DNA of 64,000 nt from assembly GCA_003246895.1 (NCBI GenBank), contig QKCL01000022.1, positions 38,538 to 102,537 of the forward strand. The letters run 5' to 3'. Source of the DNA: Spirochaetota bacterium (GTDB lineage: Bacteria; Spirochaetota; UBA4802; UBA5550). How positions within the stretch are numbered: position 1 is the first letter of the stretch; every line of letters begins with the position of its first letter. Shown here one piece after another: positions 52,729 through 62,200 of this stretch. Both the position numbers and the translations under genes were made by a program. Below the pieces are notes generated by a model. It did not search any database and was not told where the DNA came from. It saw only the letters and a list, made by a program, of their open reading frames with translations.

Positions 52729-54648
52729 GTGAGTGATAAAATAACAGTAACACTTCCCGATTCATCGAAAAGGGATTTTGAAAAGGGGCTTTCCATATAT
52801 GATATGACCGGCCAGATAGGCAAGGGGCTCCAGAACGCCGCACTTGCTGCCGAAATTGACGGAACTCCTGTTGATATTACTGCCGTTCCGGAAAAGGATT
52901 TTAGCCTGAAAGTATATACCTTTGACTCTCCGGCGGGTAAGGATATATTCTGGCATTCCGCTTCACACCTAATGGCTCAGGCAATTAAAAGACTTTATAA
53001 GGATGCAAAATTTGCCATAGGACCTTCAATTGAGACAGGGTTCTATTATGATATAGACACGGATACAGTTTTTACTCCCGAAGAACTCGAGAAGATCGAG
53101 GCGGAGATGGAGAAAATTGTTGAGGAAAGCCTTGATATCACCAGAGAGGAGATGTCAAGGGAAGATGCCATCAGGTATTTCAGTGAAAGGGGGGAGATCT
53201 ATAAGGTTGAGCTCCTTCAGGAATTTACTGATGACACAGTGAGCCTCTATAGACAGGGAGATTTTGCGGATCTCTGCCGCGGGCCTCATCTTAAGAATAC
53301 ATCTCTTGTCAAGGCCTTTAAGCTGCTTTCCATTGCAGGTGCATACTGGAGAGGTAATGAGAAGAACAAGATGCTCCAGAGAATTTACGGGGTTGCTTTC
53401 CCTGATAAAAAACTTCTGAAGAAACATCTTGATCTACTTGAAGAAGTCAAGAAGAGGGATCACCGTAAAATCGGCAAGGAACTTGACCTCTTCAGTACAC
53501 ACGATGATGCAGGAAGCGGACTGATATACTGGCACCCCAAGGGAGCCAGGCTTAGAACGGTTCTTGAAGAATGGTGGCGCCATGAGCACTTTAAAAACGG
53601 CTATGAACTTCTCTATTCTCCTCATATCGGGAAATCCACATTGTGGGAAACATCGGGGCATCTCGGTTTCTACAGCGACAACATGTATTCGCCAATGGAT
53701 ATTGACGGAAGTGATTACTATGTGAAGCCCATGAACTGCCCCTTTCATATAAAAATGTACCAGTCAAACATGTATTCATACAGGGATCTGCCTCTGAGAT
53801 GGGCTGAACTGGGAACTGTCTACAGATATGAAAAATCAGGAGTTCTTCATGGACTGCTGAGAGTGAGAGGATTTACACAGGATGATGCGCATATTTTCTG
53901 TACTCCAGAGCAGATTGAAGATGAGATAGTTGAAGTGCTCCGTTTTTCTCTCTGGATGTGGAAAACACTGGGCTTTACAGAAATAAAGGCATATCTTGCC
54001 ACAAAACCGGAAAAGAGTGTAGGCGAGCAGGAGAGGTGGGATACTGCCCAGGAATCACTGAAGCGTGCCCTTGAAAAAGAAAATATTGATCTGGAAGTAG
54101 ATGAAGGCGGAGGAGCATTTTATGGTCCAAAGATAGACCTGAAGGTCCGTGACGCCATAGGCCGTGAATGGCAGATGTCTACAATACAGTTTGACTTCAA
54201 TCTTCCTGAACGGTTTGATATGTTCTATATTGGAGAAGATGGCCAGAAACACAGGCCCTACATGGTTCACAGGGCACTTCTTGGTTCAATTGAGAGGTTT
54301 GTGGGCATACTGATAGAGCACTACGCCGGCAGGTTCCCGTTATGGCTTTCTCCTGTTCAGGCAATAATTCTAAGTGTTTCCGAGGAACAGGCTCCTGTTG
54401 TGAGGGAGATAAAGGCCAGGATGATACAGATGGGGCTGAGGCCGCAGATAGATGTCCGGAAAGAGTCTGTGGGCTACAAGATAAGGGAAGCCGTTAAACA
54501 GAGAGTTCCATATGTTCTTGTAATCGGAAAGAATGAGGCCAGTGATGGTACTGTTTCTGTTAGAAAAAGAGGGGAGAACGATTCTATAACCATGCCTCTG
54601 GATGATTTTCTGGCAGAAATGGAAAGTAAAATAAAAACAAAAGAATAA
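52729..54648 (+). CDS. thrS: Threonyl-tRNA synthetase
   Basis: 639 residues from GTG at 52729 (GGAGA upstream). TGS domain at the N-terminus, editing domain with HSASHLMAQAIKRLY, then class II catalytic motifs: PMNCPFHIKMYQ, RWAELGTVYRYEKSG, FTQDDAHIFC, and an anticodon-binding C-terminal domain. First gene of a thrS-infC-rpmI-rplT cluster, the common bacterial order. Confidence 0.97.
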   Translation: MSDKITVTLPDSSKRDFEKGLSIYDMTGQIGKGLQNAALAAEIDGTPVDITAVPEKDFSLKVYTFDSPAGKDIFWHSASHLMAQAIKRLYKDAKFAIGPSIETGFYYDIDTDTVFTPEELEKIEAEMEKIVEESLDITREEMSREDAIRYFSERGEIYKVELLQEFTDDTVSLYRQGDFADLCRGPHLKNTSLVKAFKLLSIAGAYWRGNEKNKMLQRIYGVAFPDKKLLKKHLDLLEEVKKRDHRKIGKELDLFSTHDDAGSGLIYWHPKGARLRTVLEEWWRHEHFKNGYELLYSPHIGKSTLWETSGHLGFYSDNMYSPMDIDGSDYYVKPMNCPFHIKMYQSNMYSYRDLPLRWAELGTVYRYEKSGVLHGLLRVRGFTQDDAHIFCTPEQIEDEIVEVLRFSLWMWKTLGFTEIKAYLATKPEKSVGEQERWDTAQESLKRALEKENIDLEVDEGGGAFYGPKIDLKVRDAIGREWQMSTIQFDFNLPERFDMFYIGEDGQKHRPYMVHRALLGSIERFVGILIEHYAGRFPLWLSPVQAIILSVSEEQAPVVREIKARMIQMGLRPQIDVRKESVGYKIREAVKQRVPYVLVIGKNEASDGTVSVRKRGENDSITMPLDDFLAEMESKIKTKE

Positions 54649-54803
54649 AGCCTGTTTTCAATGGTTTAACCCCTTTCATGTTGATTTTTTTGTCAATATG
54701 AAGTATATATTGTAAAAAACTGCTTCAGGAATGAATTTTTTGTTGATTAAAAACAGCGTATTGTTTCATTCTGACGTATTAAGTATGTTTGGGGGGTTGA
54801 ATA

Positions 54804-55358
54804 ATTTTGATAAACAAAGGTAAAGGTCCTGCGAAGGATAAGTACGACAAATTCAGAATCAATGAAGAAATTGACGCAGATAATGTAAGGCTTGTTGGAG
54901 AGTCGGGAGAGCCTCAGATTGTTGAGACTTCAACTGCTCTTGAGATGGCAAGGAACAGTGGCCTAGACCTAGTTGAGATTTCTCCAAATCAGGATCCGCC
55001 GGTTTGCAAGATTATTGACTTTAGTAAGTTTCGTTTTGACCAGATAAAAAAAGCAAAAGAAGCCAAGAAGAAACAGAAAATTGTTCATGTTAAAGAAATT
55101 AAGATGAGGCCGGCCATTGATGACAATGACTTTACTCATAAGGTTAACAGGGCAAAGGAATTTCTTGGTAAGGGTGATAAAGTAAAGTTTACCCTTATGT
55201 TCAGAGGGAGAGAAATGGTTCACCCTGAACTTGGATTTGAGGTTATGGAGAAGATTACTGTATCCCTAGAGGGTATAGGTCTTGTAGAGAAAAAGGCTGC
55301 TCAGGAAGGACGTAATATTACAATGTTCATGTCGCCGGTAGCCGGATTGAAGAAGTAA
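54804..55358 (+). CDS. infC: Translation initiation factor IF-3
   Basis: About 184 residues. RINEEIDADNVRLVGESGE and VDLVEISPNQDPPVCKIIDF match the N-terminal domain; KEIKMRPAIDDNDFTHKV and FRGREM the C-terminal domain. There is no ATG start. GGGGGG at 54791-54796 is 7 nt from ATT at 54804 and 10 nt from TTG at 54807. infC is known for a rare ATT start with autoregulation by IF-3 in E. coli, so either is plausible. Confidence 0.95.
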   Translation: MLINKGKGPAKDKYDKFRINEEIDADNVRLVGESGEPQIVETSTALEMARNSGLDLVEISPNQDPPVCKIIDFSKFRFDQIKKAKEAKKKQKIVHVKEIKMRPAIDDNDFTHKVNRAKEFLGKGDKVKFTLMFRGREMVHPELGFEVMEKITVSLEGIGLVEKKAAQEGRNITMFMSPVAGLKK

Positions 55359-55384
55359 AAAACAGTATCACTGATGCTGATAAT

Positions 55385-55400
55385 TCCTGAAAATTCAGGA
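55385..55400. repeat. Palindrome in the infC-rpmI gap
   Basis: TCCTGAA AA TTCAGGA, a 7-bp stem just before a promoter, in the region where L20-type translational control of the rpmI-rplT mRNA occurs in other bacteria. No L20 site is recognised. Confidence 0.4.
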
Positions 55401-55401
55401 C

Positions 55402-55429
55402 TTGACAAAATGAGTCAGGGGAATATATA
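55402..55429 (+). promoter_or_regulatory. Promoter in front of rpmI-rplT
   Basis: TTGACA (55402-55407), 16-nt spacer, TATATA (55424-55429). It would allow L35-L20 expression independent of infC. Confidence 0.5.
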
Positions 55430-55459
55430 AGTCATAAAAGGAACCAGAGGGGTAATACC

Positions 55460-55657
55460 ATGCCTAAGATGAAAACAAACAGTGGAGCTAAAAAAAGATT
55501 TAAGCTTACTAAAAACGGAAAAGTTAAGAGAGCAAAGGGCTTTAAAAGCCATCTTCTTGAAAAAAAATCTCCTAAAAGAAAGAGGGGTTTGAGAGGAGTT
55601 GGTCTGAGTTCTGAAGCGGAAGTCAAGAAAGTCAAAAGAATGCTTCCTTACGTATAA
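55460..55657 (+). CDS. rpmI: 50S ribosomal protein L35
   Basis: 65 residues, highly basic. [20 protein letters not shown] and [11 protein letters not shown] are the L35 signatures. AGAGGGG precedes ATG. Confidence 0.97.
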   Translation: MPKMKTNSGAKKRFKLTKNGKVKRAKGFKSHLLEKKSPKRKRGLRGVGLSSEAEVKKVKRMLPYV

Positions 55658-55696
55658 TTTTGAAATAACTGATTAGAGATAAAGAAGAGGGAAAAA

Positions 55697-56047
55697 ATGG
55701 CTAGAGCTACTACCGGTAGAATACACCAGAAAAGAAGAAGAAGAATCCTGAAAGAAGCAAAGGGATTCAGAGGATCAAGAAGCAAACTGTATAGAACTGC
55801 AAAGGACGCCAGAAGACGTGCGCTTCAGAATTCATACAAACACAGAAGAATGAAAAAGAGAGATTTCAGAACTCTGTGGATCATGAGGATCAATGCGGCT
55901 TCAAGAGCATGCGGACTGAGCTACAGCAGATTAATTTCTGGTCTTAAAACAAGCAATGTTGACATTAACAGAAAAATGCTCGCTGAAATTGCTGTTTCCG
56001 ATATGGATAGCTTCAGAAAGATTGTTGAGAAAGTTAAAGCAGCATAA
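55697..56047 (+). CDS. rplT: 50S ribosomal protein L20
   Basis: 116 residues. MARATTGRIHQKRRRRILKE, KGFRGSRSKLYRTAKDA and LWIMRINAASRACGLSYS are L20 blocks. It binds 23S rRNA early in assembly. Strong terminator follows. Confidence 0.97.
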   Translation: MARATTGRIHQKRRRRILKEAKGFRGSRSKLYRTAKDARRRALQNSYKHRRMKKRDFRTLWIMRINAASRACGLSYSRLISGLKTSNVDINRKMLAEIAVSDMDSFRKIVEKVKAA

Positions 56048-56059
56048 ACTTTTTATTAA

Positions 56060-56965
56060 ATGATCTCTGAAATCATAAAAAAAACCAGTGTTACTGTGCT
56101 AATGCTGGTTTTTTTTATTTTAAGGGGATATTCAAGTCCCGGGGTCTATACATACCATATACCAGGGGAGGACAGCATTTCCGTTTCTGCGGAAACCGGT
56201 CTTATCGGGTTAGGGGATCTTAAGCGAAATGACAAGTATTCCCTGGGCCTTGGAGTTTCTTCTTCTGTAGCTGCCTCAATTTCCTTTGAAGTGCTTCACA
56301 AAAAGGCGGTTTCCCCACCCGGAGGTACTGCCGGAGATACTGTCTTTGAACTTTTATGGAGCCCTGTTTTTAAATATAATGACTGTTTGTATGGTGCATT
56401 TCTTTTAAGATTTAATCTTCCTACCGGGCCTGATCTCTATGAGAGTGAAGAGTGGTCGGGGCAGGCTTTCGGCAATAATGATATTACACTCGGGCCTGTT
56501 CTTTCATTTTTTGCTTCCAAAACATTTCTCATAAGCGGGAATATTTTATATACAATGCGTGAGGGGCCCGACGAATCCTTTTATTCAGGGGGGAGAGCAG
56601 ATCTGGATGAATCGGACACATACCGTGATCTGTTCGGCCTGAATCCGTTTGTTTCGGACACTTTTCTGTCCGCAGAAAGGCTAAAGAATGATTTTCTGTC
56701 ATTGTCTATCTCCTTCATAAAACAGATAAAAAGATTCGCCTTGGCCGGGGAAATCTATTATTCATTTCATCCCTACAGGGGACATGATATTGACCGGAAC
56801 ATTCCGCTGGAAGGGGCAGGGGTTGAGCCGCTATGGCTTAAATGCAGGGCGAAATTTATCCCTGCGCCCTTTGCTGAAATGTCCCTGTGGTACAGCAGAA
56901 ACATGCTGAAAGCTGAGGGCTATCCCGATTTTGAGACCGGTTTTAATATTTCCTTTTTATTTTAA
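56060..56965 (+). CDS. Outer-membrane beta-barrel protein of unknown function
   Basis: 301 residues. Signal peptide residues 1-26 (SVTVLMLVFFILRGYSSP). Then alternating strands with aromatic girdle (e.g. YSLGLGVSSSVAASISFEVL, ALAGEIYYSFHPYRG) and a terminal FNISFLF, a barrel insertion signal. No ribosome binding site precedes ATG 56060, and the signal-peptide codons lie within the terminator of rplT. Function unknown. Confidence 0.75.
   Translation: MISEIIKKTSVTVLMLVFFILRGYSSPGVYTYHIPGEDSISVSAETGLIGLGDLKRNDKYSLGLGVSSSVAASISFEVLHKKAVSPPGGTAGDTVFELLWSPVFKYNDCLYGAFLLRFNLPTGPDLYESEEWSGQAFGNNDITLGPVLSFFASKTFLISGNILYTMREGPDESFYSGGRADLDESDTYRDLFGLNPFVSDTFLSAERLKNDFLSLSISFIKQIKRFALAGEIYYSFHPYRGHDIDRNIPLEGAGVEPLWLKCRAKFIPAPFAEMSLWYSRNMLKAEGYPDFETGFNISFLF
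56077..56116 (+). terminator. Terminator of the thrS/infC-rpmI-rplT cluster
   Basis: Stem of up to 17 bp (AAAAAAAACCAGTGTTA with TAATGCTGGTTTTTTTT, GU pairs included), loop CTGTGC, and a T8 end. It lies inside the first codons of the downstream gene. Confidence 0.8.
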
Positions 56966-56984
56966 TCTCTTATTTTACTTATCC

Positions 56985-57012
56985 TTGACGGATGATAATA
57001 TTTTGGTATATT
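56985..57012 (+). promoter_or_regulatory. Promoter upstream of zapB/zapA or a small RNA
   Basis: TTGACG (56985-56990), 16-nt spacer, TATATT (57007-57012). Predicted +1 at about 57019. Confidence 0.5.
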
Positions 57013-57018
57013 AATGTC

Positions 57019-57120
57019 ATGGGTTTTTATGGCCTTTTGCGTGAATCGCCGAGGATAATACAGTCAGATTCTGTATCTTTACTTCCGGATCCGGGAGGCT
57101 TGGTTTTTGAATGCACCCAT
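57019..57120 (+). ncRNA. Candidate structured RNA or leader element
   Basis: About 102 nt beginning at the predicted +1. Outer helix ATGGGT (57019-57024)/ACCCAT (57115-57120) continued by GCGT (57039-57042)/ATGC (57111-57114), then GCCGAG (57048-57053)/CTTGGT (57099-57104), enclosing two hairpins: ATACAG/CTGTAT (57058-57076) and CTTCCG/CGGGAG with a GATC loop (57082-57097). No known family matches: it lacks the SRP RNA GGAAG core and the 6S layout. It lies in the 200-nt leader of the zapB-like gene. Confidence 0.35.
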
Positions 57121-57218
57121 AAAATATCATTATATTATTCTGTCGGCAATGCCGATATGATAAAAAAAATAACTTTTTTCTTCATAATTGAAATGCAGTT
57201 AACCGGAGGTAATGGGAA

Positions 57219-58067
57219 ATGATAACTATGCAGCAGCTGGAAGAACTTGAGAATCGCGTAATAAAGGCATTGCATCTAATAGGGGATCTGAGAACCGAGA
57301 ATTCCCAGCTTGAAAATGAGAATGAAACACTTAAGGGAGAGGTGGAAGAGGTAAAACTTTCTCTTGAAGAAAAAGAACAGGAAATACACAGGATTAAGGC
57401 AGAACTTGATGATGCTACCAGGGAACTGGCAGAACTGCAGAACAAGGAAGAGGTTCTTGAAAAAAAGGTTATAGGACTTCTTGGCAAACTTGATATACTG
57501 CAGGGGGGAACCGGAAGCATACCCATGGATCTGCCCGTAAAAGAAGAAACAGACTCAATTGTGCCTGATGAAAGCACTGAAGAGGTTATGCTTGAAGAAG
57601 AGTCAGATGATACTGAAGAGGAACTGATTCTTAATGAGGAAGAAGATGACGAAGGTACAGGAGAAGTTCTTCTGAATGATGATACCTATATTACAGAAGA
57701 AGCTGACGGGGGAGCTGAAGAAGATATAAGCATAGAGACACTTGATCCGGATTCTGTTTACGAGTCAGAAGATGTGGATGATGATATTCTGATTATTGAC
57801 GAAGAATCCGAAATAGATGAGCCTGAGGAAATAATTTTTGAAGATGATGAAGAAGACCTGGAAGAGGAATCCAGTATGGTTATGCCTGATAATTCTGCGG
57901 CACAGCCTCTTGCAGATGATGAGGATGATGAAATAATCCTGCTGGATGATGAAGATGATGATATAATTATCGAAGATGTGGATGATGACCTTATTGTTGA
58001 TGATAAGGATACTCTGGAATCAGAAGAAGATGATGATGAATTCCTTATAATTGAAGAGGATAAATAA
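57219..58067 (+). CDS. ZapB-like coiled-coil protein with very acidic tail
   Basis: 282 residues. Residues 1-90 form a coiled coil (QLEELENRVIKALHLIGDLR; heptad Leu/Glu) like ZapB-type cell division proteins that cluster FtsZ via ZapA. Residues 100-282 are an extremely acidic, Asp/Glu-rich region that is probably disordered. GGAGG with a 9-nt gap to ATG 57219. zapA follows 8 nt later, which supports a division role. The acidic tail is not part of classical ZapB. Confidence 0.6.
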   Translation: MITMQQLEELENRVIKALHLIGDLRTENSQLENENETLKGEVEEVKLSLEEKEQEIHRIKAELDDATRELAELQNKEEVLEKKVIGLLGKLDILQGGTGSIPMDLPVKEETDSIVPDESTEEVMLEEESDDTEEELILNEEEDDEGTGEVLLNDDTYITEEADGGAEEDISIETLDPDSVYESEDVDDDILIIDEESEIDEPEEIIFEDDEEDLEEESSMVMPDNSAAQPLADDEDDEIILLDDEDDDIIIEDVDDDLIVDDKDTLESEEDDDEFLIIEEDK

Positions 58068-58075
58068 ATAATTTA

Positions 58076-58405
58076 ATGGATTCAGGAAAAGTTAAAGTTT
58101 CAATATATGGGCAGAATTATAATATCAGAGGGGATGCTCCTTCAGATTATATTATTCAGCTATCGGAGTTTGTTAATTCAAAGATGGAAGAGGTTGGAAA
58201 AAATATCAACTCGGCAAACTCCCTGCAGATTGCGATTCTTGCTGCCCTTAATATAGCTGATGAATATTTTCAGCTGAAAAAACTGAATATCGGTGCAGAG
58301 GGAAGAATTGAAGAGAAGGCCCGGGAGATAATTTCTCTTCTCGATGACGGGCTTATTGGAGATATTTTTTCCGGCAGGACAAGCAGAATCGGCATGACGA
58401 AATAA
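58076..58405 (+). CDS. zapA: Cell division protein ZapA
   Basis: 109 residues. VKVSIYGQNYNIRGDAPSDY and LQIAILAALNIADEYFQLK match ZapA, the FtsZ ring-associated protein. Starts 8 nt after the acidic coiled-coil gene; a terminator follows. Confidence 0.88.
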   Translation: MDSGKVKVSIYGQNYNIRGDAPSDYIIQLSEFVNSKMEEVGKNINSANSLQIAILAALNIADEYFQLKKLNIGAEGRIEEKAREIISLLDDGLIGDIFSGRTSRIGMTK

Positions 58406-58424
58406 TCAGAATTAACATGCTTTG

Positions 58425-58456
58425 AAAAAATCAGGCGAGACTCCGCCTGATTTTTT
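58425..58456 (+). terminator. Rho-independent terminator after zapA
   Basis: A-rich stem with core TCAGGCG / CGCCTGA (58431-58437, 58444-58450), loop of 6, T6 tail. Confidence 0.85.
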
Positions 58457-58559
58457 ATTTTTGCAACGGTAGCACTATATTAGATTTGATTTTTTTTTAT
58501 TCAGCCTAAACGGTTAAAAAATTAGAAGTTATTTGAAATATATTTGAATTTAACGTATA

Positions 58560-58591
58560 TTTCCATTAAAGTTTTGATTGATTAATGGAAA
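58560..58591. repeat. 10-bp inverted repeat upstream of the cheW-cheA operon
   Basis: TTTCCATTAA (58560-58569) and TTAATGGAAA (58582-58591) with a 12-nt loop. Candidate operator about 45 nt before the cheW start; an AT-rich -10-like TATATT follows at about 58598. Confidence 0.55.
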
Positions 58592-58635
58592 ATTATTATA
58601 TTAGTATATAACAAGATTATAAGCAGGAATTGTAA

Positions 58636-59199
58636 ATGGATTTAGATAAAATAATCAATGAAACAAGTTCAAAGAAGGCCCTTGATGAAAGGGGTGGTAA
58701 CGGGGATGAGCTTCTTGGTACTGAGGTAATACAACTTGTTAGTTTTTTGCTGGATGAAGTGGAGTATGGCGTAGATATTCTTTGTGTCCATGAAATCCTG
58801 CGGTATCCTGAAATAACGAGACTTCCCAATACCCCGATTTTTATAAAGGGAGTTATCAACTTGAGAGGTAATGTCATACCTGTGGTTGATATGAGAGTCA
58901 GATTTGGTTTCGCTGAAACGGGTGTGACTGATCTGACAAGAATAATTGTTGTCGAATCTGAGGGCAAACAGGTGGGACTCCTTGTAGATAATGTGTATCA
59001 GGTGGTTAGATTGCCAAAAGACAATATAGATCCGCCATCTGAATTGATTACAGGGGTCTCAGAAGAATTTATATCAGGTATCGGGAGATTGAAAGACCGT
59101 CTAATCGTTCTTTTGAATATGTCCACCGATATTTTTATTGAAGAAGAAGGTATAAATTCAGATCTTTTAAAGAATATTAAAGAATCCACAGTGGAGTAG
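58636..59199 (+). CDS. cheW: CheW coupling protein of the CheA operon
   Basis: 187 residues. LLDEVEYGVDILCVHEILRY, FIKGVINLRGNVIPVVDMR, GKQVGLLVDNVYQVV and LKDRLIVLLNM match CheW. N-terminal extension of about 33 residues. It is followed 3 nt later by cheA, so they form an operon. Confidence 0.95.
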   Translation: MDLDKIINETSSKKALDERGGNGDELLGTEVIQLVSFLLDEVEYGVDILCVHEILRYPEITRLPNTPIFIKGVINLRGNVIPVVDMRVRFGFAETGVTDLTRIIVVESEGKQVGLLVDNVYQVVRLPKDNIDPPSELITGVSEEFISGIGRLKDRLIVLLNMSTDIFIEEEGINSDLLKNIKESTVE

Positions 59200-59202
59200 A
59201 GT

Positions 59203-62200
59203 ATGTCATTTTCATTAGGTGAATATCAGGATATTTTTTTGGAAGAGGCCGATGAACTGTTGCAGGATTTGAATAAGAATCTTCTGGAACTGGAGCAGCA
59301 TCCTGATAATTCAGAAATAATAAATAATATTTTTAGAGCGGCACATTCGTTAAAAAGTTCTGCTGCATTTGTTGGATTGAATGACTTAAGTGATCTTGCC
59401 CATAAGATGGAAAATCTTCTGCAGGGAATAAGAGATAAGACAAATCTGATTACACCAGATGTTGTAGATATAATTTTTAAATGTTTTGATGCGATTAATG
59501 ATATCATCGAAGATGTCGCTTCGGGGCACCCTCCTTCAACTGAACTTGACGGGCTTATTGAAGATATCAATAGAGTTAATGAAGAATCCAGAGCTGACCT
59601 AAATACTGCCGTGGCAAAAGAAGCTGAAGAGAATTCTGCTAAGAAAAAATCCGGATCTACGAAAGCCGATTCGAAGGTGTCCTTTTCATCTGCCGAGAGC
59701 AGTGCTATAAAGGAATCTCTTTCAGAAGGGAAGAAATGCTTTCTGGTTTCCGTCAGAATTGATTCCAGTGCCCAGATGAAATGGGTAAAGGGGCAGCTCA
59801 TAAGTGTAAATCTTGAAAAAGGCGGGACTGTTGTAAAAATTACGCCAACTATTGAGGACATGTGTGGAGATGAATCCATTGATTCATTTAATGCTGTCTA
59901 TATAACATCATTTAATATTGCAGATATTTTCAGGTTCTGCGATATAGACCAGGTTGAGGAAGTTGTTGTCCGTGAAATTAAATCAGTGGTTAAAAACGGA
60001 AAGCAGCTTTTGAAAATGGGCCAGCCGACAATCAATCAAGAAGAAAATACGGTCAAACCTGAAGTAAAGACAGTGAGTGAGGCTTTGGATATGAAAAAAG
60101 TTGATCAGTTAAAAGCCGATAGTTCTTATTCAGATGATCATGCATATAATGAAAATATTGAAGAGCATGATGAAAGTGATATTCATGATGAACATGAAGA
60201 GGTGGAGTATGCACCTGTTTCTTTTGACAGAAGAAGGAAAGAACAGGCCGTTGATAATGACAGAAGAAGGGGGCCTGTATCGAAAACTGTCAAGGTTTCG
60301 GTTGATAAGCTTGATCTTCTCCTGAACAATGTGGGAGAACTTGTAATTGCGAATTCAGGATTTTTCAGGCTCTATGAAGAGGTTAAGAAATACAGCCAGA
60401 ACAAAAATATTATCGGTGAATTCAAGAACAGAATGGAGCAGATGTCACGTATTGCCAAGGATCTGCAGACCGGTATTATGAAGACCAGGATGGTTCCTAT
60501 TGGTCAGGTTTTCAGCCGTTTTAACAGGCTTGTAAGAGATTTGGCCAAGGAGCATAATAAAAATGTTGAGCTTGTTATCAAGGGTGAAGAAACAGAACTT
60601 GATAAAAAGGTTATTGATGTAATTGGAGAACCGCTTCTGCATCTCATAAGAAATGCCGTTGACCATGGAATTGAGCCGGTTGAAGACCGGTCAAAGTCCG
60701 GGAAATCTGAAAAGGCGACTGTAATACTCAATGCCTATCAGGGCGGGAATCAGATTTTTGTGGAAATAAGTGATGACGGACGCGGTCTTGATGTGCAGGC
60801 AATCAAAGCCAAGGTTCTTGAGAAGGGCCTCTCAACCCCTGAAATACTTGCAAATATGGAAGATCAGGATATATACAATTTTATTTTTAATCCGGGATTT
60901 TCCACGGCAAAAACAATAACTGACATCTCAGGACGAGGTGTTGGAATGAACGTAGTAAAGGAAACTGTTACTGAACTGAACGGGAATGTCATAATTGAAA
61001 CAGAAAGGGGAATGGGCACAAGGTTTGTTCTCAGCTTTCCTCTTACTCTTGCTATTATTCCTGCCATAATGGTTAAGGTTAGAAAAGAGGTATATGCTAT
61101 CCCTCTTTCAGATGTTATTGAGACAATTAAAATTTCCTATGAAGATATTGCAACCATCGAAGGGCATGAGGTTATCAATTTAAGAGGTGAGATCCTTTCT
61201 TTGCTCAGGTTAAATGAATTTGTGGGGCTTAAAACAGCTCTTAGGAGGGAAGAGAAAATTCCCGTTATTGTAGTTGGATATGGAAATCGGAAAATAGGAC
61301 TTATTGTAGATTTCCTTGAAGGTAAAATGGAAATTGTTATAAAGTCACTTGAGCAGAATTATACAAATGTTGAGGGACTTGCAGGAGCTTCAATTCTTGG
61401 AGATGGAAGCATATGCCTCATACTTGATATTCAGACTATGATAAACCGTGTTATCGCAATACAGGAGAAACTGTCACAGGAAGAGAGAGAAAGAATAATT
61501 CATATCAGGAATACCGAATTTGAAGAAGTTGAACCTGAAGACAGATCTGTTTCCGCGAAGGGAGCAAAAACAGATATGGGCTTCGATTTTTCCAGTGAAG
61601 ATGAGTATACAGAAGCGGAAAGTATCCATTCAGAGGAGCTGAATCATATTTCAGATGTGATACTTTTTGATGAAGAAGAGATTCCTGAAAAATCCCGAAC
61701 TGTTAGTCCTGAGAAATTCTCCGAAACAGAGGTCCCTGGTGTAACAGATACTTCTGGAATGAATCTGGATGAAGAGGAAGATGCCCTGGAAAAAGAAACC
61801 GGTCATGAGGCTGAAGCTGTTTCAATTTCTGAAATGTCCGAACGATTGCCATCCGGAACAACCATGATGTTTGATGATTTCACTTCGGCTCCGGAGACCA
61901 TGAAAACTGGTGAAACAGGGCATGAGAGTGATACGTTAGATGATGTTGATAAAAAGGTTAAAGAAGCCCTGAAAGGTTTTAAGGATGAGCTCAAATCAAA
62001 TGTGTCGTCTGTAGTATCATCCGGCAGTTCTGATGATCATATGAATGCAGAGCTTGATATTACCAAGAGTGAGCTCAATGAGTTTAACCTTATTTCAAAT
62101 ATGGGTGCAGCAACAGCCGCTGAATCGTTATCCCGCATACTCAATAAACGAATAGACCTGTCAATACCTGAAGTCAAGATAACGCCTGTTGAAAAGATTC

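Noticed and set aside
52604..52843. Minus-strand ORF ending GVEPMTSCVSSRRSNQLS
   Set aside because: It is antisense to the tRNA-Val and is the classical spurious protein from reading a tRNA gene backwards.
57019..57218. 6S RNA or SRP RNA in the zapA neighbourhood
   Set aside because: 6S RNA often lies near zapA, but the region lacks the long rod with central bubble, and has no SRP GGAAG core.
56992..57222. 76-residue ORF upstream of the zapB-like gene
   Set aside because: No ribosome binding site, it overlaps the predicted promoter and structured region, and the product has no domain pattern.
58560..58600. TAAAGTTT as a sigma-28 -35 element before cheW-cheA
   Set aside because: The -35 is perfect but the element 11 nt downstream (TGGAAAAT) does not resemble GCCGATAA.
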